From positions 12,309,532-12,373,531 of the forward strand of contig CM055617.1 of assembly GCA_029379385.1 (NCBI GenBank): 64,000 bases of DNA, read 5' to 3'. Made by a program: the position numbers and the translations under genes. Origin of the DNA: Quillaja saponaria (lineage: Eukaryota > Streptophyta > Magnoliopsida > Fabales > Quillajaceae). Shown piece after piece: positions 24,036-35,412 of the stretch (positions are counted from its first letter, which is position 1; the number at the start of each line of letters is the position of its first letter). The notes beneath the pieces are model-generated. The model was not told the DNA's origin. It saw only the letters and a list, made by a program, of their open reading frames with translations, and ran no database searches.

Positions 24036-25920
24036 TAAAGGTTGGTTCGGTTTCAGACAGTTGGTTTTTGAGGTGTTTAGAAACTATAACCAAGCAATTG
24101 GTTTTTGTTGGTTTTTAGAATGTTCAGTTTTTGTTGGTTTTTAGAAAGGAATGTAACTAAAACCAAACCAACTAGTTGGTTTTGATTTTAGTTGGTCTTT
24201 TTAATGGGCCTTTGGGCCTAGTGTTATTTAACACTCAAATTTAGTCCAAAATTTTACCTAACTCATTTTTTTCTTTAGAAAATGCAAACTATAAACATAT
24301 TTTGAGCCTAAAAAAAAGGCCTATAATTTTTTGATAATTCTAAACCCAAAATAAACTCAATTTTTTTATATTAATTTCTGGGCCATATTGTTATGTAAAT
24401 CCTTATTTGGGGCAACAATTAATGAAGTCCAAAACTCTAAGAAAAAATAAAATAAAATTGAACCAAACTTGCTTAGGCCATGGGCTGCACTACAAGCAAC
24501 ATAGTAGACTAACTACATTCTAATCACAAATCCGTTTTATCAAAAAAATCACAAATCTATTACCTCTAACTTTGATTAAAAAAAAAAGTTTAAATCTTTG
24601 CACTTTGCAGCCTTCCTCTATGTAGATGAAAGCATAAAGCAATGTAGCAACCAATTACAAAGAACGAAGATAAAGCATAAAATTGATTAAAAAGTTTAAA
24701 TAATAAGAAAACTCACATTTACTCGTCAAGTATCATAGGAGACTCTGTTGGAAGGAAAAAAAAAATACAATAAGTCAATTACACAATTAAGTATTCAATC
24801 TAAAAGATATTTACTAAACTATAAATTTAAATACCTGCAATCTCCTTTGATTGAATGAGTTCTTCTAAAATTTCTTTACTTTCAATAGCAATAGTGATAG
24901 GACCTATCTAATTCTGTAAGCATATAAGTCCTTCGACAATCTCCTAATGTAATGAACTTCGAAAATCATTTAAAACGAGACCCCATGTGCTGAAGACAAA
25001 TTCAGAAGTTATAGTGGAAACTGGGATTGTTAATACATCACGAGAAATCAATGATAAAGCCTTAAATTTTCTTGCATTAGCCTTCCACCATAGAAGAATA
25101 TCAAAATCATCATATTCAAAGATAACATCCTCATCCAAGTACAACTCCATCTCTGATTTAACTATTGAATTAATCCTATACCTCTTGTTAGCTTGGTTCC
25201 TCCATGTAGCCACCACATGTTCAAAAAGTTTTCCTTTCTCACTTTCATTAATTGCAATACTAGTTTGCCCATGTCCACCAAGTTTGGACTCATGATTTAG
25301 AGGAACCCGAACCTTATCTCTATAAGCATCATACAATCTCACTAGCTGATCCTTAACTTTATACTCCATGACCATTGCAACATCGAATGGATAAGTAGAG
25401 TCAAATATATATCTTAGATATCCAAATTATAGCGAAGATCAAGGACAACTGAAATGAACATCAATGGGTTAATTTTCTCAATATTACCCTAATACTTATC
25501 AAATTTCAACTTCAGGCTCTTCGCCATCCTTTGTAAGACATCATCATTTTTCACCTCACTCAACTTAGTCAATTGCATTTCCACCACGCCAATTTTATTG
25601 TAACATATATTTGATGTTACATGCAAAGTTCTTGAAAAAGATATAGTAATATCATGGAAAACTTCGAGAAATCTCACCAAAGTTAAGGCATTATCCTAAT
25701 CCTTAGAATTAGGTGGTCCTTCTTTACCCTTTGATTTTTTTCCTCTCTTCTTCTTCCTCACTTTCACCTTCACATTCACCTTCCCCTTTTCTTCTTCATT
25801 TTCATTTTCAAATTCAATTGCATTTTTTCTTGGCTTAAACCATTTCTTATACCCTACATCTTTCTCTTTCATTGCATCAAAAGCTTTACATAACTTAACA
25901 GCACAATCAAGCATCAAATA
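24036..25920 (-). mobile_element. hAT transposon remnant with a broken transposase
   Basis: Three minus-strand segments cover the C-terminal half of a plant hAT transposase. 25696-25917 has the helical stretch around CKAFDAMKEKD. 25450-25680 has VRFLEVFHDITISFS, then KSLKLKFDKYWG, and just downstream LDPRYN. 24944-25375 has the hAT dimerisation region, LLWWKANARKFKALS and VSTITSEFVFST. Stops and frame changes separate the segments, and the N-terminal half with the BED zinc finger is missing. Bases 24036-24230, rich in ggttcggttt and ttggttttt motifs, may be the element's subterminal region. The protein cannot be functional. Confidence 0.7.
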
Positions 25921-27089
25921 AGAGTTTTTTTTTTTTTTAGCAAAACTTCATTTAAATTTGTATTTTATTGATGATAACAATTTTGGTTTTATTATTCTTT
26001 TATTAGTTGACAATAAAATTATCTTTTAATGATTATTCTTGAAATTTGTTTGTGTCGTTGTTGTCATTTGCTATTGCCGATATTTGGGGGTTGTTAGTGA
26101 ATATAAAATGTTTTAGCAAGTGTTTAATTGTAATAATTGGCAGAAATAGAAAAGCAGGTGAAACCTTTCAAAAACTCAATTTAGTGAGGGATTAGCGAGG
26201 GATTAATTTTTTCAAAAATTCAACCTTAACTAGAGATTGACAAGAAATTAGCAAGAGAATGTCCCAAACTTAGTGAGAGATTGACGAGGCATCGGCGAGA
26301 GTGTTAATGGCAGATTACACGTGGATTGATTGCTATAAATCTCATGTTGTTTTGTAAGTTGAAAAGAGAATTAGAAAAAAAAAAAAAAAAAAAAAGGGTC
26401 TAACTAACTGAGGAAGACTGTAAACGCTAGCTAGATAGTTGTAATATAAAAATGGAATAATGTGATGTTTAATGAGTTGGATTCTTTCAAGTCAATTGGG
26501 AGAGGACTAGGTTGGTGCTATACATACATTGACATCATTGTTGATGACTAACAAAAACTGTAAATAATAACTCTTAGTGTACATGAATAGAACTGCTTAT
26601 TAATAGCTCGAACTAGTTTGTATGATTCACATTGATTGTTTTTCTCCATGAATTCCCATCAATGATTCTGTTCTAAGCCTTTTTTAGGGATAGGGATGGC
26701 AGTGGATCAGATTATTATTCGATTTGTTATGTCTATATCTCAACCAGGGCTATAATACATGGATCCAAAGATCAAGTCAGTAACAACTAAAACGCCAACG
26801 ACACGTACTACAGTCGCTTACATTAACTGAATTGAGTGGAGGTAAGAAAATGAAATTTTGAAGAAATTAAAGAAAGAATCCAGAATATTTAAGCCACTTG
26901 CTAGCTAGATGCATCATGTTAAAGGAAAATAAAAAGTACAAACTTGCTATTTATTCTCTATTACTATAATGAAAGACTAGTTCTTCTTCTCAGTGCATTG
27001 TATAAACATGCAATATATAGCTGCAACTTCATTAGAATGATATAGACAGGAACCTACTACGGCTCTGGCTTGACCATGATAGCATGTCA
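25921..27089. other. Intergenic; the right part is SEO 3' flank
   Basis: Bases 26200-26320 contain several short degenerate repeats of the type gtgagggattagcgaggg. A polyA tract lies at about 26374-26394. From 26893 to 27089 the sequence is the former 3' end and 3' flank of the SEO gene, also present at 48617-48827. The ancestral SEO stop codon is at 27057-27059 on the minus strand. Confidence 0.6.
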
Positions 27090-27517
27090 TGTTGGAATTT
27101 TTTTGAGGGGAGTGCACAGCAGAGCGTATATAACAAAAAACTACTTAAATATGAATATAGTGTGTATGGTAGGACTATTTATTTGATAATTGGAGATGTA
27201 TGACAAAAATCATAAAAACTCCAAAAGAAAATGATATTAGGAGATTCTCAATATAAAACTTATATTCTTTATTTTTTGATATACTTCTTTGTTACAACTC
27301 GATGACTTAAAACTCACTTATATAGAGTTGCATATAACTCTAGAATTCTCTTCGCACAAATTACACTTGGACTCAATTCCCACACACATCACTATATATA
27401 TTGGCCACACTTAACTAGATACATTCATCACACTTAACTTAATTGATAATGTAATTTATTTTTCTTGGCTCCACATTCATATCCTCAATTATGAATTAGC
27501 ATAATTAAATTCCAACA
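27090..27517 (+). mobile_element. Solo LTR (Copia-type, 428 bp) inserted in the last SEO exon
   Basis: The element runs from TGTTGGAATTT to AAATTCCAACA, the short inverted ends typical of Copia LTRs. The flanks TGTCA (27085-27089) and CGTCC (27518-27522) are each one change from TGTCC, the sequence at the empty site in the homologous SEO-D fragment (gatagcatgtccaccatg, about 48811). There is no internal region, so it is a solo LTR. On the minus strand, its end supplies the stop codon of the SEO frame. Confidence 0.85.
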
Positions 27518-30486
27518 CGTCCACCATGACCGTGGCAGCAGTTATAACGTGTAGATATCTCCATCACACGGGCACAATTTGGGCATGTCAAGACTCCCGG
27601 GATGCTTTCAGGGGCACCTTGGATATAAAGGTGGATGCAGGTTTCAGCTTGTGAGCAAACCTTCTTAAAGTATTCAAGAAGAGCACCTTCAAAGCCCTTT
27701 GATGGCACATTCTGTTTCCATTCGTCGAATTTCTCCAAGGTTTGCAATATAGTGTTTCCGACAGCAGTGAGCACTAGCCTAGACCCTTTGACAAGAAAAA
27801 CCCAGGCACTTTCATTCTTGAGGGAGAACAACTTCAGGACTTCTTTAGTATTTTTATCAGTCAGGTCTCGAGCCTTGGTCACAAATAAGCTCTCTATGTT
27901 TGTCCAGAAGTCAGCTAGGATGTTAGGGTCATTCTCTCCCAATTGAAACAACTCTATGGTATACTGTGCAAAAGATGTATCCATAGATACCTTGGTCTCC
28001 TTAATAAATGTATCTATGGATTCCTTAAGCTTTTGGATGCAATCCTTGTCTTTGCCTCCATAGAAGAAAATGTATTTGTCCTCCTTGATCTGTAGAAAGA
28101 AAAGATAAATAGATAACCCAGTATTCCTCATGACTTGAACTGAATAATTAAAAAGGTAACCAGTTTTCCGTAAATATGCAGATACAGATGTATGGGCATG
28201 TTTATATATCATATGATTAAATGAACTTTGAAAGAAAAAATGTACTTACCCAGCCATTTAAACGTTGATCAATGGTGGTCACTACGTCTCCAATCCATTG
28301 CTCTCCACTGTTAAGTTCCTTTTCCCTAGCAACGGTGAACGGAAAGGCCTCTATCCTCCAAACTTGAATCATGTGCATGGCATTTTGATGGAGCACTCTG
28401 CCAAGGGGGCTCAGCACAACAATGATGGGCTGATTTTTGAAGAGCCACTCCTTAGTGATGTACCTCTGCCCTGGTTTGTAAGAAAAGTTTTGCACAGTAT
28501 ACCATGGCATCTTAGACTTAAGGTTATTAAACTGTTCCAGCGACGCAACATCCCACTGGCTCACCATGGGGAACCAAACAATCTTGTAGTGTTCAACTTT
28601 TTCCTTTAGTCCCTTAAATATGCGCTTGAGATGTTCAATCTCTTTTTCAGATATGTTTAGACCCGAAATGAGCACTAACACATTCTTGCCTTTTGTTACA
28701 ATAGCGTCAACCTGTTCAAACAACAACAAAAAATAAAGTGTTCAAGGAGATAGCCGAACTAATTAACAATTGTGAAAATTTCAGCTTTACTGGGTGAAAT
28801 TACAAACCAACTGGTTAGCAGAACCATCAAAGAGCGGCTTCTGATCATCCTTGGCTGAAATCAGAACCTTAATAATCTCCATTATTTCATTAGGTGTTTG
28901 AATGAATCTAAAGAGAGCCTTGTAAGCAACCTCCTCCTCTGCAACATTTTAATCAACAGTTTATGTGCATTGTAATTCAAATAGTTTGTTAATCTTCGAA
29001 GGAACTAATAAATCACCTATTTGTTGTTTGATCGAAGATAAATGTTTCTTCAGTCTGTTGTGAATGATGTTAAGATTTTCACCAAAAATGGATAAATCCA
29101 ATAGTGGGCCCCTGGATTTAATTCAAAAGAAAGCAATTACATGGTTTGTACATAGTCTTTTAACAATGATAGATATGGATTTGATGGAGAAGAACAACTT
29201 ACACATTGCCAGTGACATTGATAACTTGTTCAGAGGAAGCCACAGCAGAAATAATAGCCACATAGACATCATGAGGAAGATTTTCCGAGACAAATATCAA
29301 ATCTGGCACATCATTCTTGTCATAAGAAGCTGAAAGCTTGTCAAACTCAATGAAGCTCTCAACCACTTGCAACAGGGTTTTGATTATATTGTTGAGTTCC
29401 ACAAGTGCAGGGTGGTAACTAGCAAGGCCTGGGGCTGTAGTAATTGCAGGAACTCTCTTCAAGATTGCAACAGATTTGGCCAGTTGGTCTGATGGTTGAT
29501 GCTAGAAGAAAATAATCTCCATACTCCAAAGCAAAAGCTCCAAGAGTTAATACAGCTTTGGCAACCCATGAATAGGTTGAGAGCTTATTGAGAATGGCTA
29601 GGGTTCGTTTGGTCTTAGATTCCCCCACAATTGGATGGTTGCATGTCATCTGTTTGATTATATATCACACAAAATGATAACTAATTTAAATATCAGACTA
29701 AATTATATCTTTGGCAACTGTTATTATACACAAAATTCACTTTGCTCCCTCGTTCTAGTTTTATTTTAATTCATCAATGTGATCCCTGTAGTTTCTCAAA
29801 ATAGCCAATGTGATTCCTCTCTGTTTTTCTGCTATAGTGACAAACAAAATGCTTAGTTAATAGTTATAAGCCTATAATGCAAACCGTGCAAAACTCTACT
29901 TAGTCAAAACATTATATAAATTATTACTTGATACGATCAATTTACCTCACATGAAATCTCTCTCAAAGTACTCAATGGTGAATCGAAGTTAGGTGGAGGA
30001 ACCAAGTCTTCTACGTGTATATTCATGTCGTTGATCGGGATATTCTGTAATAGACAGAATATAATAAAAAAATTCTTAATATAATAATATAGATTAGCAA
30101 TTACAAAAAAACAAAAGGAAGTGTTGTGCATATTTACCTGCACAACAGTGTCAACAATATGAGTTGCATGCTTGAGGATATTACGAACAACAATATAAAG
30201 AGATTCGACATCAATCTTTTTGATACTGTATACATTGGTTGCACATATTTCGTCCAAGACAGCATGATCAGGCAAAGTCTGAAGGGGTGGTGCAGAAGCC
30301 TTGACTATATTGCTGCTTCGAGGAAGATTGTAGTGCAACCACACCGGAAGCCTTTGTTTGCAGAATTGCAGGGAAGGAAAAAAAAGGTTAATATAGCTGG
30401 GTTTTGCAAAACAGAAAGATGAGTTCAAAGTACAATATTCATGCATATAGTCTATTAATACAATATAAACTTACAGAAGAAGCCAT
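27505..30486 (-). pseudogene. SEO: SEO-B: sieve-element-occlusion gene, eight exons, frame-disrupted
   Basis: SEO proteins assemble into P-protein filaments in phloem sieve elements. Exons on the minus strand are 30475-30486 (MASS), about 30138-30351, 29946-30044, 29203-29649, 29017-29111, 28808-28938, 28250-28711 and 27505-28089, with GT-AG introns. Recognisable pieces are AVLTLGAFALEYGDYFLLA (N-terminal domain), NVLVLISGLNISEKEIEHL and PIIVVLSPLGRVLHQNAMH (thioredoxin-like region), and the family C-terminus CPNCARVMEIS followed by YNCCHGHGG. There are three lesions. Seven surplus bases near 30270 shift the frame before HAVLDEICAT, unless a later acceptor at 30299 is used. An indel near 29500 shifts the frame after DYFLLAS. 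A solo LTR replaces the last nine residues with RVGI. It is probably a pseudogene. An undetected splice form could still yield a partial protein. Confidence 0.85.
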
Positions 30487-31394
30487 TTTTGCTAGCTTGC
30501 TAGTTTTGGAGGTGGTGTTATGACAATGTTTAAAATTCAGAGGTATAGTAGTAAGATAAGTAAGAGAGAAAGATGGCTTGGTGATTTGGTTTGCAGTTTG
30601 CTTGCCTATTTATAGTGATCTAAAAGAGAAAGTGTAGGAGACACAGGCAAAACCCACAACAGAGAAAGACCAAAGAGAGAGTGGAATCAAAGCAAAAGAA
30701 TATTAGCTTTGCTACAAACGTTTTACATGAACCTTGAGAGTTGAGACTGAAAGCTTCACTGATTTCAGTGTAAAGTCTTACAGTTTCAGTTACATGTTAA
30801 TATCGTGCATGTTGTAATATAAACTCATCGGGACAGATCAAGTTCTAAATTATTTGAAAAATTAAATTATTTCTCTCATAATTCAATTAAGTTTGTTACG
30901 TGACTAGGGTCGACAATGCACTTTCACAATTTTTTCCTTCTTTTGGTATGTTTAGTAATTTAGGTAGTTTGAAGGTTTGGTATAATTTGATATCTAAAGT
31001 TTTGATATACGTATTTAAAGTAAAAAGTACTGCAAGCAAAATAACATATCAACCACACGTCGACACTGAGTAAATTAAGGAGGAATCTTATCCATTTACT
31101 TTTTCATTTCATGTCACCCTTAAAAGGAATCGGGCATACTACTTAAGTCTTACAACCCTCGCACTGGTTCTTTAGTTCCAATTTAATCTTGTTTCTAGTT
31201 CAAAATAGTACAATAAAACAAAAGTAAAAAAGATAAAGTGTAATTGGAAAAACGAAAGGATAATAAAGCAAAAATTCATTGTTGGTTTTAGAGATAATTG
31301 CTATATTATTGATCAGGAAAAGTAATCCCAGTGCTGTGTGTCTCTGATTGTATGAGCAAGTATCCTTTTATGTGTAACCACCCCCACTTTGCTT
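30487..31394. other. SEO-B promoter region and upstream spacer
   Basis: A TATA box at 30607-30615 (minus strand CTATAAATA) lies about 125 bp upstream of the ATG, and purine-rich GAGA runs lie near 30560-30575 and 30661-30690. No gene is seen in the rest. Confidence 0.5.
30607..30615 (-). promoter_or_regulatory. TATA box of SEO-B
   Basis: The minus strand reads CTATAAATA, 121-129 bp upstream of the start codon at 30486. This fits a plant core promoter. Confidence 0.55.
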
Positions 31395-31580
31395 TGATTT
31401 TTACTTTGGAATATTCTCATTCCCATACACCCATGACCATGAACAGTATTCTGACATACCCACATAGAGATAGAAAGAATTTAAACAAGAAAACAGAACA
31501 GCCTAATTAACCAAAAACAGAGGAACTAAATTTAGAAGTAAAAGAGTATGAGTAATAATTAAAGCTACCCAATTTTCTAA

Positions 31581-31920
31581 TCAATTGGCTCTTTGATCAA
31601 CATGGCGTATAAACACAGTTTCGAAGTCTGGAGAATAAAGAATTAACACCATTATTAACATAATTGAACTTCTTCAAAGAAGATTTTCTCTTCCTTTGGG
31701 CTGGGGGGCATTTCAGTGTCGTTTTGATTCTTGATTCTTCCCCTGTTGGTGTCGTTGAACATTCCTCTTCTTCACCTTTAATATGATCATCGTCAGCTTG
31801 TGCTTTCTCCACGAATATAGGCTTTAAAGGAGCTCGTAAAGCTATTCCGGCAATAACCTATTTTCTATTTGTATCTGAATCAAAGCCACCATCAAATTGT
31901 GCTTTCTCAGAGAACCCCAT
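31581..31920 (-). pseudogene. SMR: SMR-B: dead SIAMESE-related CDK inhibitor gene
   Basis: The minus strand starts with ATG at 31920 (MGFSEKAQFDGGFDSDTNRK), then a TAG stop at 31861 where copy A has TGG (tryptophan), then VIAGIALRAPLKPIFVEK. An acidic stretch follows, then ECSTTPTGEESRI, CPPAQRKRKSSLKKFNYVNN, a frame break, and PDFETVFIRHVDQRAN plus stop (31581-31583). TPT, CPPAP and PDLETVF are the characteristic SMR blocks, and the last one fits the CDK- or cyclin-binding tail. Usual SMR length is about 80-130 residues, which agrees. There are no introns. The nonsense codon and the frame break make a normal product impossible. Confidence 0.8.
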
Positions 31921-32614
31921 ATTGTTAAAAAAAACAAAAACACCACAAAAATTAATAGTCCTTGGTGTCCATTGATTATTGGAGGAGAGTCACTGTTACA
32001 TTTGATTCTTGGGATGTATGTTTTTATACTGTATACCGGGTATAAATGGAGGAATGACAATTGATTTGAATGACCAATGTCATTTGCTTTCTTTGCTTAT
32101 AATTGTCAGATTCTCTCCAAGTAAATACTGATAGACTATGATTTGAGAGTGAGAAAGTTCTATTCCATCCTTAAAAAGAACCTCGCCATTTTTCTATTCG
32201 AATTAAATTTCATTTGAGTGAAACTACCTAAATACTTTGTTTAGTTGAATGAAAGTGGCTAATTTATAATTTTGATCATGATATCAACAAGTTAGTGGGT
32301 TTGGAAAGTGAGACTCACTTTAATTATCTTCTTCTTGGCTGCAAGACATTGAGCCCATTAAATGTGTGTTATCGAATCCTTTGTTTATTCCTAAGTACAA
32401 TTAATTCTATGTTCAACTTGCCTTTTATTTCTGTGTGGGACACTGACTCCCAAATATACCCTATCCTATATGTATAAAGCAAATACTTAGCTCTTTTAAT
32501 AAGAAAAATAGTGATTTAAGGGGCCAACAAAGAACCAACCTTATTGCAATAGTGAATAGAATATATATGGGCTATTTGGGTTTTCACAAAAAAAAAACAA
32601 GAAATGATTGATCA

Positions 32615-32692
32615 ATGCACTCCACTTGTGACGTACATAACAACTTTTACAACAAACTACCACATTAATCATATTTTTTTATGAAAACCTAT
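32615..32692. repeat. Left flank repeat of the 1.65 kb insert
   Basis: This runs from atgcactccacttgtgacgt to atgaaaacctat. The same sequence occurs at 34340-34425 on the other side of the insert, with about 10 bp more in its middle. Copy A has it only once (1480-1565). Confidence 0.85.
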
Positions 32693-34339
32693 ATGAGATA
32701 TCACCATCAAGTCCAATCTGGAAATTACCTTTTTCAGCACTGGCATTCTTTCATTTTAAACTTGAGATTACTAATATCGCAGCATGTTTATAGTGCTGAC
32801 CACAATGTAGAAAAATTCAAAAAATTTAAGGAATAGGAGAAATACCAGAATTATTTTCCTACAAGTCATATATTTCACATCAAGAACAAGGTTAAATACT
32901 GAAGTGTATGCTAGACCCCACATTAGAATTTCATCCAAAACAGCAGTCCTCAGTAAACAGGTCCATTCTTTACATCCATGCTACGTCAATGTCACTGTAC
33001 TATTTTCAGGACGCTAATTCAAAAAAAACAAAAGGTGAGTTATTACCCCTAGCCCATTACTTTAACAGATCCATTGGATGTTTGCAACTGTTTCATATGT
33101 AATTTACAACTCAAGCCATTCAATTTTGATAAAAAATAAAAATTTAAAACTAACCAACTAAGACATACATGACAACAACCATCTCGAAAACCACAATTTT
33201 CCATTTGAACTATATCTACCACAATGGTGACAAAATAGAAAGAATTTCAACAATAACCACTTCCATGTAGACAGTAATCTAACTATAATAAGGAAACTAT
33301 ATTTTCGTGCATAACTTCATCCCCAAACGGGAAAAACAAAAGTAAGTCACATAAACCATATCTGTCCTATGAACTGTTCATGACGATGGTTTATGAGATG
33401 ATAAGTGATTAACCTTGATTCCTTGAAGCCAACCTATTGGCATTAAGCATGTAATTTAAAAAAATATATACATGAAAAAAATGCGACCAATTATCAGCAT
33501 CACCACATCCAAGTACTACTTCTCTAAAAAATTCCAACTGCCAAAAGATCTTTTCTGTTAAGTATCAGAAACAAACTTCAAAAGCTGTTGGGCTCCCAAG
33601 AGACAACAAACGACCAATGTGATACGTGAAATAATCACAGGCTGAAATAGAATGTACCTCTGAATAACTGTCAGCTCCAGGAGAACGATCAATGTAAGCA
33701 CTCCACTGCTGGTCCTTTAGCACAGGGTCCTTGTAGCATATCTGATTGCACTCTTCCAAACCTGGTTTCGAATAGTAGATAAAGTAAACCTTAGAACCAA
33801 GCATATAGTTTCAGCTTCCCAAGCCCAAATTTAAATCATACTTCACTTAAATTTGGGGAAGAACTGTCAAACTAATAATTTACCATGTTGACAGTCTATG
33901 ACACCACTAACTTCATCTCAGCCGAGCTTTCTATATTTCAAATGGTTTAGAATCTTAAAAACGAAGTCCAACAACATGCTAAAGTCGAAGAATAACTGGA
34001 AAAATGAAAATTTTAAACCTAAGATTACCAAATTTGAAGATAGTATAAAGGAAAAATAATAAAACAGAATAGTGATCTCACATTCTTCCCATGTGTCTCC
34101 ATCAAAGTTGCACCCCTTTTTGCAAAATACTCGCCCTACATTTACTGAAGCATGTAAGTATCGAAACTCAGTTCATTTAATAGCCAAAATAAATGGAAGG
34201 AATTAATCATGACAACACACACCAAATGAAACAAAGACCTGGGCACTAGACTCACAAGATGATGTCCTTATCTTCTTATGTTAATGCTAAAATTAATGTA
34301 AGCACTCTACTGCTGGTCCTTTAACACAGGGAAAATCCA
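32693..34339. mobile_element. 1.65 kb insert in copy B carrying host-gene exons
   Basis: Absent from copy A. It is flanked by an 80-90 bp direct repeat rather than a short target-site duplication, and no terminal inverted repeats are visible. It contains two exons and the intron of a plant gene on the minus strand. About 37 bp of the second exon (33694-33730, aatgtaagcactccactgct and onward) is repeated at 34297-34333, close to the insert's right end. Gene capture with introns is a habit of Helitrons and Pack-type elements, but templated repair filler would also explain the structure. Confidence 0.6.
33658..34140 (-). pseudogene. Two exons of a cysteine-rich plant protein gene
   Basis: The upstream exon (34082 to about 34140) reads VFCKKGCNFDGDTWEEC. 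The downstream exon (33658-33761) continues LEECNQICYKDPVLKDQQWS, then AYIDRSPGADSYSE. Donor (GTGAGATC) and acceptor (AAACCAG) join in frame through a cysteine codon, and a further donor (GTACATTC) follows. The spaced cysteines and the acidic stretch look like a conserved plant protein, but I cannot name the family with confidence. The first and last exons are absent, so it is a gene fragment with introns retained and not a retrocopy. Confidence 0.6.
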
Positions 34340-34425
34340 ATGCACTCCACTTGTGATATACATAACAACTTTTACATCAAATCACCACAATACCACATTA
34401 ATCATATTTTCTTATGAAAACCTAT
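34340..34425. repeat. Right flank repeat of the 1.65 kb insert
   Basis: It runs from atgcactccacttgtgatat to atgaaaacctat and continues into sequence homologous to copy A from about 1566. Confidence 0.85.
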
Positions 34426-35412
34426 TTGAGTCTTGGAGATTGTTCTATTCATTCCCAAGTGCAACCTCGAGATGCCCACATGATCATATAAAGCAAGGCA
34501 TAAGAAAATTGTCCAAATATAACAGTGTTGAGAGCACACCATAAATGATTCCTTGTATCCTTGTTGTGGAACATTGTTTACTAATGCAGCTCCTCCTGGT
34601 TTCCTAACCCATAGAAAAATTTGTCCTCATACCAGCATATATGAACATATCTTTGATAACCCAGACTACAAATTAGACGTACAACTCAATAAATCATGAA
34701 CTATAGCCAACGCAGCACCTCACTGTTGAGTGCAAAAGCCCATATCACTTGCCAAATAAAAGAGAATAAAACACAATGATTATACATATTATGATCCTTT
34801 ACTGGTATCCATCCATACATGCAATACTTAAGAGGGGGTTGGGGAAATTCCGAAAATTTCAAACCACAAGAACTAAAAACACACATTTATGAGATTACTA
34901 TGCATGAAAATTGAAGATTTATATGTATATATATTAGAAATATTAAAAATATAAAAAAAGGGGGTTTACATGGAATTTGAGTAAGGGATACGTATTTGTT
35001 TGTGCATTGGTTTCCACATGGAGACGCCCATTGCTGAGGTATCATCTTCTATCTTCCTCAGAATCTCTAGCAGGGATGAGGCTGATTGGGAAGGAAATGG
35101 GTCCTCTAGAATAAAACGGAAAAATCAGAAATCATAAGCGGATCCAACATATCATAGGACTTGACGACACGCCGAATTCCAATTCATCTCGAACTATCTT
35201 TCTGTCCTGAACTCCACCATTTCTATGCAGACTGAGAGAGAAGAGAAGAGATATGATTGAAATCCTTGCTGGAAATATGGAGATGAGGATAAGCCAATGG
35301 CCAGTCTAATTTTCTGCTTCCAATAGTGTTGGACTTGTAGACTCGAGAATCTCTACTCTCAAAACTAGCGTTTTGTTTACTGAAAAACAATTTTTTTTTT
35401 TCTTTTTTTTGT

